A stretch of 64,000 nt of DNA from Asterias amurensis. Taxonomy: Eukaryota; Echinodermata; Asteroidea; Forcipulatida; Asteriidae. A program made the position numbers and the translations under genes. Positions 20,756-33,400 of this stretch are shown here, in pieces. Within the stretch, counting starts at the first letter, position 1. The number at the start of each line of letters is the position of its first letter. The notes under the pieces are model-generated. The model was not told the DNA's origin. It saw only the letters and a program-made list of their open reading frames with translations, and ran no database searches. The stretch spans positions 23,983,044 to 24,047,043 of the forward strand of contig NC_092652.1 of the NCBI RefSeq assembly GCF_032118995.1, written 5' to 3'.

Positions 20756-23700
20756 TCAAAATAATAACACTGATGCTTCTGGGATGTTGATCTCTGTCAT
20801 CTTCTTGGCGCTCTTCTTAGCACTGGCGCCTTTCTTGCTGCTTGTAGGAACTTTTGGTGTCATGTTACCTTCAAGCTCTTCAATCTGTGCGATTTTCTTA
20901 GAACTTCCCTTGATGGCTGTTTTCGGAGTCTTGGCCTTTGATGCTTTTGGTGTTTTGAGTTCTACTTCTGGGGTATCTGATACTTGGAGCTTGATTCCGG
21001 CAAACTCCATCACTTTTGGTTTCCCAGAATCTGAGTCGCTGGTGGCTTCTGAATCGAGAGAGAGTCCTTTCCTGGGTGTCCTTCCTCTTCGCGAACTCCT
21101 CGGGGTCTTCTTCACCATCTTGGGCTCGGGGGAATCTTCAACAGACGGTTTGGAAACAGCTTGGGACGGGGTAGCAACTTTTCTCCCAAGGGTTGATGAA
21201 GCTTCTTTGATGGTCTTGGGCGTCTTAGAACTTGGTGTCTTAGAACTGGGCGTCTTAGAACCCGGGGTTTTAGGTTTAGGCGTTTTGGAGCTTACCTCCT
21301 TCTCAGGAGATGTCGGTGCAGCAGCATCACCCTTCACGGATGTTGATGAAGCTTCTTTGATGGTCTTGGGCGTCTTAGGAATTGGCGTCTTAGACCTGGG
21401 TGTCTTAGAACCTGGGGTTTTAGGTTTTGGCGTTTTGGAGCCAACCTCCTTCTCAGGGGATGTTGGTGCAGCAGCATCACCCTTCACGGATCTTCGGCTA
21501 CTTCTTCTACTGCTTTTTACGGCAGGTGATGCGGCTTTCACTTCATCTTTTGGAGGGGGAGACGCCAACTTTTGGGCAGGGGTAGACAGAGTGGAGGTTC
21601 TTCCCTTTTTTTTCAGTGGTTGCTGGTCGACTTCCCCCGAGACCGCATCCAGAGACTTACGTTTAGGGTACTTAGGGGTGACTGCATCAGAGGTCTCCGT
21701 CTTTGGCTCCTCAGGCTTCTCTGCGGCTGCAGCTTTCTCCTTCTCTTCTTTGCGTCTCAGCTTCTTGCCGATTCTTCGCTTCTTGGAGAGAAGGTGGGCT
21801 TTATGCTTGGCTTTTTTCAAGGCTGCCTCCTTCCTCATCGTGATCTCTTTGGTGAGCAGTTCCTCCACACGTCTCTTCTCGTGGATCACGTTCTTGGCTT
21901 TCTTGATGTCCTCCCACTCATCTGCCTATACAAACGAGAAATACAGTTTCCAAAATAAGTTTGCCAAACTCTGATTCATTAAAACACTGGGTAATAAATC
22001 TGTGGTTAATCTCATCCTGTCTCATTGTGCCATACACATTCATTCATACTTGTGCGTGGGTGTTCGCCGTCTCTTCCATAACTATACATGTACCCAACTA
22101 TCTCGAAAGTCTAAGGAATTCAAATTAAAGAGGTAACTTGTGGACATAACATTTTTCAAGTCTGACTTGGCTTACTGTTTAGCTCAACAGTTTCCTGAAG
22201 TACTTACATATCCGGTTGGTTTGTATTCAATCCCTAAGGCTGCCATCTTCTTCATGCGACGTCCCTCCATCTGGACAAGTCGTTTCTGATTCTTCAGGAT
22301 GCGGGATTCACCAGACACAAGCAGACTGTTGTGGCGTTTGGCCGAGAGTTCGCGATGAAATGGCTTCACAAAGTTTCTGTTACACTGACTGAAGGCTTTA
22401 GCAACCAGATCCTTTTTCGGGATGAATTTACCTGAAGTTAAAGGTAACATACAAGATTAGTTAGGTTGAAAAACAGAATTTTAGTCTAAGGCTAACTGAG
22501 TATAGACGATGTGACCTGTGACATCACATGTTTACAAAAAGATCCACCCAGCCTGGACTGGCGGAAAAGTGAGGTAACAAGATCTTCAAATCAAACAATT
22601 CCATAGCCTTTTAAAAGTTCAGATACTGAAAAATGATTTGCTTGACTTCACCAACATTTTTATACACATGACAACAATAAAGAAACATTATTTCCCCATT
22701 ATTTTTAAATTTATAACTGAACATTTCTTACATTTGAGCAGCTTTTGGAACATGAGGTAGTTGTTCATGGTATCAGCGACTATCTTGGCGACATCAATGT
22801 ACTCAAACTCAATATAGGCATAGCCCCTTGACTTGCCAGTCTGAAAACAAATTAAAGTATGAAATCCATTTTTAAGAGCCATCAAAGTTTCAAAAATGGT
22901 CACAGTAAACACTTTGGACGATTCCATTTGCAATATTGATATTATTATTATTACTAGCAACCACAGGATAGTTCAACAATAGCTACGTACATTAAAAACA
23001 TTCTAAGAATTATCAAAGCAATAACAATAGAAGTATCCATTAGGCCTGGGCGAATTATTCGAATATCCGGTTAATGGCGAATAGGTTTTCCTATCCGTAA
23101 CCGCGAATGCCTTTTTTTTCTTAACCGGATATCCGCATAGGGCGCGAATACCTATTTACAAACCGGATAATTCTAGAATTACAACCGAGTAACCGGATAT
23201 TCTTTAATATCCGAATATCCGCGGACGTCGGGCGACAACTGATATGAATGTTTTGTCTGAATCCTTATGAAACTTCTATTAAGACAGCATAAAACAGCAT
23301 ATATTAAGTATTTAACTATGCTCACCTCCGTGAAGAGTTAAAACAATGACATTTCTGACGTAATTTGTTCAAAGATTACAAAAGTTTTCCTTCACGTAGA
23401 GTCAATCACGATCAAAAGAAAAAGCAAATCGCCATCTTTAAATTAGATCCGGTCATTTTTATGAATGAACCGAGTGACACAGTCTAAAACTGATTTCAAC
23501 ACAAACAAACAGCGCCCTCTAGCGGCAAAAAAAAACAACTGTTCGAATATCCGGTTAATTTCGGATAGTTGGCCAGCGGTATCCGAATAACAAAATTTCA
23601 CTATTCGCCCAGCACTAGTATCCATCAATAAAACTAAACAACACAACACAAAAAAGATAGTTTTGTTAAAATATTAAAAAATGCATTAAAGTAAACATGG

Positions 23701-25227
23701 TCATAAAATGCACAGATAATCACCTCTCAACCACAAAATATACAATTTAGCAGCAAATAAAACATGACCAATAAAAAATATGTCACACAAAATACTAACT
23801 ATTTAACAAGCAAACACAAATGACAGTCGTAAACTATGATCCTGCAGGCCTGTATTCTTTTGGAAAGGGCAAAGGCACGAAGGCATTTTCTCCTTGGTAA
23901 AGGGCACCCTATGAGGAAATTGTAAATTTCTACTGGAGCTTTCCAAGGGCACCAAGGCAATGACCAGGGGCATGGAGGCAATCGCCTTCGTTGCCTCTCT
24001 AAAACCTGAAAAACATTTAATTACCTTTTTACTTCTCCACAGTTTACATCTGGTGACTTTGCCAAACTGTTCAAAGAACGATATCATCTGAGGCTCGTAG
24101 AATCCATGGGGGATGTGACTTAGGTAGACCACACCCCGTTCTTCTGGCTCACCGCTCATGTCAAGATCTTCTTCCTTCTAAGAATCAAAACAATATTTTG
24201 TTTTACTAGAGAGATATGACTCTTTAAAAGCATTATTTACCTAAGTTCAAGTTGCTCTCTCTTTATTTGGTTCTTGTTAATTTAAATGTTTAATAACATC
24301 TTCCAATAAACATGATAAAGACTAACCCAAAGTTCCAAAATTCCATATCATTCTTGGTTTTGACGATGTTGGGCTTAACAACTGTTAAACTATAAACCCT
24401 GTCCCTGACAATGACATAGTCTAGTCTAGTGACATGCTTGGCTATGTTTTCAAGCATAAAGAAAGAAGTAAGAAATGTACAAAAAGTGTGTATATTTTGG
24501 CTCGGGTGGGTCCTTGGACATGCAAATCTGACTCACATACGGACAATGAGATAAAGCACCCATCCGTCCTGGAGGTCAAATAGTGGGCATTTAGATACCA
24601 ATAATTAAATATATTTCATAAATAACAAATGAAAAGGTGGTGGCAACTGGCAGGATTTGGATACTGAAAGTTGAAAAAGTTTTCAAATCCTGCCTACCAC
24701 CACTTTTTCCTTCGTTCTATGAAATAAAATACTACTGATATATCAAGTCCAAGAGATATTCCTTTTTGTATAAATGAGTGAAAAAATGGTGGCTGGCAGG
24801 ATTCCAAAACATGTTTCTCTTTCCCACGATATCGATATAAACGGTCATACTAACTAGGGCCTACTTCTAGTTTTCTACTCACGGGGGAGCCTTTTATTGT
24901 TTCTAGAAGTAACAAGGAATTCAGTAACGTACCTCCATTATAACATGAGCAATGAGACTGAGTGATACTACTTGACTAACTTCTAGTTCTACTCACCCCT
25001 ACCATCTGACCATGCCTACTGTTCAACACACCATTTTGTTGAATGCAGAAATGGTCAGTCGGGTTGTTGTTGCCATTCTATTTCTATTCTTTATCGCAAT
25101 ATGAAATTATAATTTTACTCACCACTTTCTTCGACCTCTTTCTTCTAACCCTCTTCTTTTTCCCCTGCTCATCATCGGAAAAGTCTGGAGCCAGCATTTC
25201 GGCATCATTTTCATCCAGTAGAGCCAT
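20756..25227 (-). CDS. NIFK: NIFK-like nucleolar RRM protein with extended KTP-rich tail
   Basis: Five exons on the minus strand: 25227-25123, 24177-24025, 22840-22732, 22431-22208, 21927-20756. The RRM carries RNP2 VVYLSHIP (51-58) and RNP1 SRGYAYIEF (90-98). It is followed by [13 protein letters not shown] and a basic region ([16 protein letters not shown]) as in NIFK, the Ki-67 FHA-binding protein needed for 60S ribosome assembly in the nucleolus. The tail is rich in SKTP/PKTP and Lys, making a total near 587 residues, about twice the human length. Odd point: the natural acceptor at 21928 (TATAG before GCAGATGAG) gives ADEWEDIKK and then a stop. The long frame ([14 protein letters not shown] onward) is reached only with one more A in the A5 run near 21900, or with an unlikely acceptor at 21893. 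A base miscall or a real frame break is possible. Confidence 0.85.
21192..21491 (-). repeat. Two tandem 150-bp in-frame repeats in the NIFK tail
   Basis: Positions 21192-21341 and 21342-21491 are near-identical 150-bp units encoding 50 residues each ([16 protein letters not shown], then [14 protein letters not shown], then [11 protein letters not shown]). Inside each unit an SKTP/PKTP word repeats about six times. Each is a minimal proline-directed phosphorylation site. Confidence 0.9.
23033..23625. mobile_element. Non-autonomous hAT-type element with 8-bp duplication
   Basis: GTATCCAT occurs at 23033-23040 and again at 23618-23625. Between them the element runs from TAGGCCTGGGCGAAT to ATTCGCCCAGCACTA, an imperfect inverted pair. 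An 8-bp duplication with TAG...CTA ends of this kind fits hAT. The inside repeats ATCCGGTTA and ATATCCG many times and has no transposase. It lies in NIFK intron 2. A second copy is at 41833-42121. Confidence 0.88.
23846..24006. repeat. Dispersed repeat (CTTGGTAAAGGGCACCC family)
   Basis: It shares long stretches (TTTCTCCTTGGTAAAGGGCA, GAGGAAATTGTAAATTTCTA, GGCAATCGCCTTCG) with 52515-52660 and, less closely, with 29227-29470. It begins only a few bases from NIFK exon 2. No coding content. Confidence 0.75.
24610..24730. repeat. Fold-back element in NIFK intron 1
   Basis: AAAAGGTGGTGG and CAGGATTTG on the left pair with CAAATCCTG and CCACCACTTTTTCC on the right; outer ATTTCATA and TATGAAATA also pair. 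Confidence 0.7.
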
Positions 25228-27074
25228 TTTTGACGATTTTCACCTTGCAAAACTGCACGTGTAGCTTAGGTCTGGTACCCAACGCTTGATAAATACAAGC
25301 TCATCCAATAAATATAATCAATGAGCCAGACTATCTACTGAGCGATCGAGTGACACATTTAAAAACGTGCAGTTCATGCAAAAGATCAACCTCGTCATCG
25401 AGTGTGTTTACGATAAGTTTAGTTGACACGTATTGTAAATTCCGGTTTCCATTTTCCACAAACCGAACTTCATGCTGGCACTATACTCTTTGTCACTGAA
25501 AATCTTTCTTTTTAGAAAATTGGCTAATTGAGTGAATTGTAGACCCTGACAATGTATTCGGCTGTAACTTTACACATGCCTATACTAAGCATGTATCTAC
25601 ATTAGTATAGCCGGCCGACAATGTAGTCTTTTAATTTGGACACTATTGGTATTACCATGGAGGTGGCTCCCTCTGAATCCTGAAGTAACGTAGTTTGCGA
25701 GAAAGAAGTCATTTTTCCACTAATAAATTTAATTTCGAGACCCCAGATTTAGAATTTGAGGCCCCAAATCAAGCATCTGAAAGCACACAACCTCGAGTGA
25801 CAAGGGTGTTTTTTCTTCCATATTACCTCGCAACATCGACGACCAATTGAGCTCAAATTTTCACAGGTTTGTTCATGCATACATGTTGAGATACACCATG
25901 GATACACCAAGTGATAATTGACAATAAATTACGAAATAGCGTGTCCACTTTCTTTTATTATTGTTTTGATCATCCACAGTTCCAAAAAGTTAATGGCTCA
26001 GATTTTTCAATCTAGGCTGAAATAACAAAACATAAACACATAATACCCGTTCATCGTGCGTATTGAAATAAAGTGAGTGTAGACTCGAACGCGTAGGTGT
26101 GGCAGCAAAGTTGCATATGATGATGCTGGCGGACGGTTTAAAGGAACACGTTGCCTTGGATCGGTCGAGTTGGTCTTTGAAAAACGTTTGTAACCGTTTT
26201 TTATAAAATGCATATGGGTAGAAAGATGTTGTAAAAGTAGAATACAATGATCCACACAAACATGCCTCGAAATTGCGTGGTTTTCCTTTTACCTCGTCGA
26301 CTAACACGTCGGCCATTTATGGGGGTCAAAATTTTGACTCCCATAAATGGCCGACGGTGATAGTTCGCACAGTAGAAGGAAAACCACGCAATTTCGAGGC
26401 AAACTTGTGTGGATCATTGTATGCTACTTTTAAAACATCTTTTCAACCATATGCATTATATAAAAAACGGTTAAAAACGCTTTTGTTTTGACCAACTCGT
26501 CCGATCCAAGGCAACGTGTTCCTTTAAGAGTCTCTAATAGGCTATGAACCCCCGCCCCCCCCCCCCCCAAATAAAGAAAAAATGCACACCCAGCCAAGGA
26601 TAGCCCCCCCCCCCCCCTTCAAAAAAAAAAAAAAAAAAAAAAAAACGACTGGGATTGATTTATAACAACACAACAACATTGACATGGCCCTGGTAATTGA
26701 AAAAAAAAACTCTGAAGTCCTGTCAAAGGTGGGTTTCCCTCTGATGCATCGCCCGCTATAGCAAGATCGGTCCCGCTCCCTCCCCCATTGCGAACTCATG
26801 CAAACTTATTTCTGATAACGCCCTCCTTTGAATCATCTTCCTCCATCCCATAATTTCTTACGAGGACAAAATCTCTGGGTGACGGATTTCCCTGGGACCG
26901 ATTTTCCAGGCCACTGATTCACCCCTTATTATTGTACGGCTCTGCAACGCCCCACGTACCCCCCCCCCCCAAATTCTTTACTGGATTACTTTTGAGAACG
27001 AGAACGACATTGGACCTTCTCTCCCTAGTAATAATAGCCCCTGGTTATTCTTAACTTCCCTGCATACAACGTTG
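25228..27074. other. Spacer between divergent NIFK and MSMO1 genes
   Basis: No gene seen. It holds a partial TTAA MITE at 25640-25945 (ends eroded), the complete TTAA MITE at 26138-26527, and low-complexity C/A runs at 26550-26645. Both flanking promoters lie at its ends. Confidence 0.55.
26138..26527. repeat. Second TTAA-type palindromic MITE family, complete
   Basis: TTAA at 26138-26141 and 26524-26527 flank a 382-bp element with ends AGGAACACGTTGCCTTGG and CCAAGGCAACGTGTTCCT. The arms pair over nearly their whole length (GAAATTGCGTGGTTTTCCTT against AAGGAAAACCACGCAATTTC), meeting at a centre GGGTCAAAATTTTGACTC. The TTAA site and the palindrome suggest a Kolobok-type MITE. Only one copy is in this window. 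Confidence 0.88.
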
Positions 27075-27419
27075 GTGGGGCGAGCAAATCTGCTGGTGTA
27101 CGTGCGCTTCGATTCAGCAGACGACACTCGACATATCACGCGATGTTACGTGATAAGCTCGTGGCATGATTTCATAACATTCGTTCCGAAGGTACTCTGA
27201 CTCTCACAACCAGCGCTACAACAACGAGAGGTGGCCGTGTTTTCATAGCGGGGGGAGATCGAAACGTCCAAATCCACCAAAAGTACCAGCACATACACAC
27301 CATTTCCCCATTTATATAAGTATCTTGTTATATAAAGCTGAAGGCATTCGCAGCCCACGTTTGTGTGCAAGCAGTTACCACCTCCGGCCAGCAGTGAAAT
27401 CCTCAACAAAAGCCCAGTC
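27075..27419 (+). promoter_or_regulatory. MSMO1 promoter and 5' UTR
   Basis: TATATAAG at 27313-27320 and a second TATAAA at about 27331 lie roughly 90-105 bp before the ATG. GTGGGGCGAG at 27075-27084 is one base from the inverse of the CTCACCCCAC sterol response element, which would suit a cholesterol-pathway gene under SREBP. An inverted ATCACG...CGTGAT pair lies at about 27136-27155. SREBP control is inferred, not shown. Confidence 0.4.
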
Positions 27420-30400
27420 ATGGCTGAGGAAGGAATTATGGAGACGATGAGGCTGAGTGCCAGCGAGTACCTGGAGTACATACCGGAGAATCCGCTCAAA
27501 CCACCCATGGAATCGGCATGGACCTACATGACCGACAACTACACCCGGTTTCAGATAGCTACCGTTGGGTCTGTCTTGGTTCACATGGTGAGAATAAAGT
27601 TTGCCTAAAATTATCTTACTTTTTAAATTCCAGTAATTGTAACGGTAAAGTAAATATAAACCACAACTTCTCTTTACAAGTAGTATTACTAGTACGTAGA
27701 AGGGAAACTGAGTGGCTAAATTTTAAATACTTTTTAATTTTACTATTTATGGGGGGGGGGGTTGAAAAAGAGGAACAAAGTGTGATATTTTGCAATTTTA
27801 ATTGCTGAAGACCTTCCTGAACACACATAGTGACATAGAATAAAACAGATTTTAGATGATAGCTCACTGCTAGTTGCGCTAACGTAACCCTCCTCCCAAC
27901 AGCGGATACATTTAATGATTTATATTGTCGTTTTGGGAGGAGGGTTTTAGGTTATTGCAACTACATGTAACCTTCTGCCTGCTTTCTCGATTTCGCAAAA
28001 TTTTAAAAATCTTGGTCTTCATTATTAACTAACCATTTCAGTATTATTTCTGTGATATTGTGGTAAGTAAGATATTATTCATTAGCATAAATAAAAATAG
28101 TATTATTTTGCAGATCTTGATTGAGACTTGTCACTTGTGACTCGAGAGTAGTTAAGAATGCGATTTAACATAACCCTAAGAGTGTTACGTAACGCAACTA
28201 ACTTGAGAGTCGATAATTATTGATGGCTTTACTTTCAAAATATTTCAATAAATAATAGATATTAATTTTGTTTTCAATCCCAAAATTTAGTAGCTTTCAA
28301 TGTTTTCACTGAGACATCTTATTTGTACCCAAAACAAAAACTATTAAACAGTTTGAAGCTTTAAATCGTTTTTCTATTAAAACTTTACCTAGACAATATA
28401 CCTGCCTCTAGATCTCAATGACTGATTTACTGCAGAAACAGTTGATGATGCTCAAAGGAGCAAACAAATAAATAAATAATAATATAAAAAAAAAACAATG
28501 CACAAACAAACCAAAAATTTCTATTATATTAAATTGAATTGCATTGTTTATTTGCAATAGGCCTAACTGGTTTGTTTAATTTGATGTTTTGTTTTATTTG
28601 CAGGCAACCTACTATCTGCTGAGTTTTCCAGCATTTACTTTCCAGTTCATACCATACATGAGAAAGTACAAAATCCAAAAGGACAAACCAGAAACCGCAG
28701 CGAGCCAGTGGAAATGTCTGAGAATTCTTCTGGTAAACCAGTTGTTTGTGCAGCTACCGATGGTATGCGGTTCGTACATCTACTGTGAATTCTTCAATAT
28801 ATCGTTTGAGTGGGACAAGATGCCGGCATGGTATGTATACACGTAGCTGTATAGCAATAAATATGATACTTGGACAGATTTGGAAACAGGGGTTTACTTT
28901 GTAGTAAAAGAGGGGTAAGGACAAGGAGTAAGGACAATAGTTTAGCAAGGATTTGGTAAATTTAAGACGTGCATCCAAATGTGCTGGAAATTTAAAAAAA
29001 AATATGTCAAAATTGTTCACTTTAATTACAATGGACAGATAGTTTACACCCATACTAACAACAGGGTCCAAAAGGAGACCAAGAAACCCCTCTGGGTAAC
29101 ACAATAGGTGGGGAGGTTGGAAGACAAAATGGCTTCCATAACTGTCTTCCACACATCCCTAAAGCAAATACCAGTTGACAAATTGAAACAGGGGATTTCA
29201 CGGATGAGTAGGCCCAGTGGATACAGAAAGTAAAACCAACCAGGGCTTGCCCCCAAAGGTGAATGCCTTCATGCCCCCTGGTCATTGCCCTAGTGCCTGT
29301 GAAGTTCTCACAGTAGAAATTTACAATTTCCTCATAGAGTGCCCTTCATCAAGGAGAATATTTCTGGGTGCCCTTGCCTTTTCAAAATTTGAAGCGTACA
29401 GGCCTGGGGCAATCAATGCCACCATGGCCTCCCTTGCCCTGGTCTTGGCCTAAGTGCCCCTCCAAAGGTTTCCCATACACTTTATGGGAATCTGCAATGG
29501 ATGTGTCCTTTGAAATTGAAAATGGCCTTGCCCTCTCAACAATGAAATTCCAGACCTGCATGCAAACATGTGTGGAAACGTTTCATTTTGCAAGATAACA
29601 CGGAAACAACTTAGTGTGATCACGCAAAATTTGTCACGTTCTTTTCTTTCTTTGTGGATACACAGGTATGTTCTGTTGGGTCAGTTCTTAGTTTGCCTCG
29701 TCATTGAAGATACTTGGCATTATTTCTTCCACCGCGCCCTTCATGATAAGAGAATCTACAAGTACATCCACAAGATCCACCACAACTTCCAGGTCAGTTT
29801 AATCATTGTCAATTGGTTTAGGGGTCTTTAAACAGGCCCCAAATTACACCGTCTTGTAGTTGTTTCCTCCATGGTTTGTTTGTTTGTTTGTTTGATAAGA
29901 TGATCTTCCCAACATGGGAACTTGTCAAAGTTCCTACAAGAGAATGTACCACTAAACATCAAGTTGGAAACGGCAAAAATCTCTCCCATTCAAACATCGG
30001 TTTATTAAAGTGTATGATTATAAATTGTACCACTACAAATCATTCAATTGTAATTCTGTACCTTCTTTAGACAACTATTCCTGACAATGTGACTAAACTA
30101 CAGCATTTAGCTTCTAAAGCTGGTTTTGAACCTTCAACCTTGTGATTGCGATCTAACCACTTGTCAAATGACCACAGTGACCATTGCCCCAAGTGCAAGC
30201 GTGACTGCCCCTTCGAAACATTCCTGTTGGGACACACTTTGAATGGAAATTGAACTTGACATTGTTGTGTCAGTGGGGCAATTAGGCCAAGACCAGGGGC
30301 AACAGAGACCAGCCTCTGTATAATTACAGGCCCATTGTGGGTACACTGAACACATTTTGAATGGATTGTACAGTACTTGACATTTGTTGTGTAATTTGTC

Positions 30401-33400
30401 TAAAGAGTGCATTATCTAATTATTTACTTGATGTTTTCCCCTTTTTTTCTTCTCCAGGCTCCATTTGGTATTGTTGCCGAGTATGCCCACCCTGCTGAGA
30501 CAATGAGTAAGCTTTTATTTATTTCATGTCTTAATAATATTTACAATTGTTAAGGCATTTTTTCAGGCTTTGTGTGACAATCCTCAAAAGGTTTATCTAG
30601 TGTTATGTCAGAGTCTGGGCTTAAAATAAAACCTTGGATCTCTCGCCAGAGTCCAGTAATTTTCCAAACCACTTGGCCAGTTAAAAAACCAACAGCTGAA
30701 CAAGTCCGGCAGTCTACTTTTCTAAAAACATAAACATTTTTTAATTCAGCAATAAAAAAAAAAAAACATGTTTTAGATTGTGTAAACATACTCTCTAAAA
30801 AATGATTGGCTACACAAGACCTTTGGTGAAGCCTTGTTTACAATAGTGCATGTATTGTCATGCCATTGTTCACAAGTACCGCACTCTATTTGAACATTAC
30901 TCAGTTAACTAAATAAAGTCAAGTAGTCCCATCAGTTTATAGTACCAATAGTTGAATAACGCACTTTCGCATTGGGGCCAGGGGCCGATTTCACAAAGAT
31001 CTAAAATTGATCGTAACTGCAAATCAATCGTAGTTGCTTAGTAAAGTGTGATGTCACAATACAAATCACTATATTGATACTGAAAATTTGTGTTGCGATG
31101 AATTTTATTGCTTTGTGAAATCGGCCCCAGCTTTTGTTTCAAACAAACAAAAATCATTCTGAAATTGTGCATGTTCATTTTTTTCCCAAATCTATAACAG
31201 GAATAGTTTACACAGGGGATGAAGAATTTTTTTTGTCAGACCACCAACATGTCAAGATATAAATACACACTTTACGCTGAAATTGGGGGGTAATCTTTAT
31301 TGTCTTTCTGAAGTGGTTAACTTGAATAAATAAATAAACAAATAAACGACATACATTATGCCACATTACTATTTTAGTATCTGATAAAAAGCAAACGTTC
31401 TAAAATCAAGTATTATAAAATAGTATCGGCTGATAGTGTACAAAGTACAGTACTTGTAGAATGTTTAATTTGTTATTGTAGTTCTTTTGATGAACAGTGT
31501 TATCAACATGCAATTGTTTGCATTTCTTTATTTAAGGTAATTGGCCCCAATCTCGTTATTTTAAGGTCTAAACATTGTCACAAGGCCTGTATCAATAGCT
31601 TTGTCTCCATTGTCATCAAAATAACCCTTTAGTTTGGTCACCTATACATCGTGATTACTGATCAACTAAAATAGAATGTCCTATACCCTCCTCCAAAAAC
31701 AACCGTACTGCACTCCTGCTGTGCTGCTAAATTAAAAGAAATTTCTTTGCAGTCCTTTGCACAAAAACATTCCAAGTGTGCCACAACCCGAATCTGGTTA
31801 TTGGTAGACAATGAAATGGTTGGATCAAGAGTCACGTAGACCAAAATGTACTATGTATATATTTTGTGAAGTTAAAAATTAAAACACACAAAGTAATAAA
31901 AATTTGAGGAAGTGAAGTCATGGTTGTAAAAAATACAACCAGTAAAATAATAATTGAGTGTGGACCGTGGCCTACGTGACTCCATCAACATATTAACATA
32001 TTACTGACACGTCTGAAAGGTTCAAAACATAAACTGCAATTTCTTTAAAGCTAGAATATAAAATCTATGAACAAATAAATAATAAATCTGCATGATAACT
32101 GGTCATCAGTTGTATCCCTGATCTGATGCTGTCGCTTGGCAGTCAGTGGGGATGCTTTTGCCCCAACAAAACTATTGTTGCCTACCATGCCTACCAATGA
32201 TCACCATGGGACAACATTTGATATTGTGACCAGGGCCCAATTTCATAGAAATGCTAATCGCAACAATTTGCTTAGCATGAAATTTTTTGCCTTGATAGAA
32301 ACAGGATTAGCAACTGAATTTGCATGTGAATTTCAGGATGCGCAAACAACAGCTGAATACCGGTAAAAAGCAATTATATGCATCAAATAGAAATTTGGTT
32401 TGTAATCCTGTTTTTATCAAAGAAGGAATTTAATGCTTAGCAAATTTTGTGCTCAGCAGCTCTATGAAATTGGGCCCAGGCAGCTTAAATTACTGGTTAG
32501 AGGAAACAGAACTAGATATTAACTGGAAAGTGACTCTAACAAATCAATAGATCCAACAATTTATTCGCTCTATAGTTCCAAAAAAACATATCCTTGAGAA
32601 TTTTGATTCAATTTAAGCTTGTTTCATAACAAGTGGTGTGGCGGACATTTTACGTAACCACATCCGAACTTAAAGTTAAATAAGGACATATTACACAACT
32701 ACAAATACGTGGATGAACACGCGTGCAAAGATGCTCATGATGTCATCAAACGTCGTCGTGAAAGGAATTTTTATGTAAGTGGGCCGTTATCGAGGGAATG
32801 ATGGAAAAGGCCAAATCACTGAGGCGTGTAACAGACTTCCTGTCGAGTGTTGATCCAACGCGTAGGATGAAGAAACATGAGGGTACCCTCGTATTAAGCC
32901 ATCATGAGACATCCCTGATTCATGAGGGTCGTATTTACTGAAAATTCAACAGATTTGGTTTTGTAAGCTGTTATATATAGGGGTCCTTTATAAAACTGGC
33001 CTGCGTCACGTCATGACAAAGTATTTTTGTAATATCGAGAAGAAAAAAAACGTGAAACTCCTCGAAACTTGATAAATGATTACATGTAATTAGATTTTAG
33101 ATAACAAGATATGAAAGGTGTTTTATAACATGAGTTAAAAGTTGAGGAACTTCTGTTCATCATAAGTTGTTCTAAAATTAAAGAAGTTGCGACACGTTTG
33201 GCACCGCATCGTAATTAAATACCACTAGCATGACCCATGCATGCATTGAGTGCATGCGCATACAGAGTACAGAGTGGTCTATTTATTCATTCATTAATGG
33301 TTTATTCCTCAAAATTGGTCCATGGTGACCGAGGGTCAAGTTTTTCATTTGTTCTGGTGTTTTTGGCAGCAGAGTGTGGGTTCGAATCCCGATTGTGGCA

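Noticed and set aside
20784-21974. 396-codon plus-strand open frame
   Set aside because: It is the mirror of the repeat-rich NIFK last exon. Its Leu/Gly/Val repeats are the complement of KTP codons, and there are no splice or start signals.
26542-26799. 85-codon minus-strand frame rich in Gly and Phe
   Set aside because: Made by homopolymer C and A runs; low complexity only.
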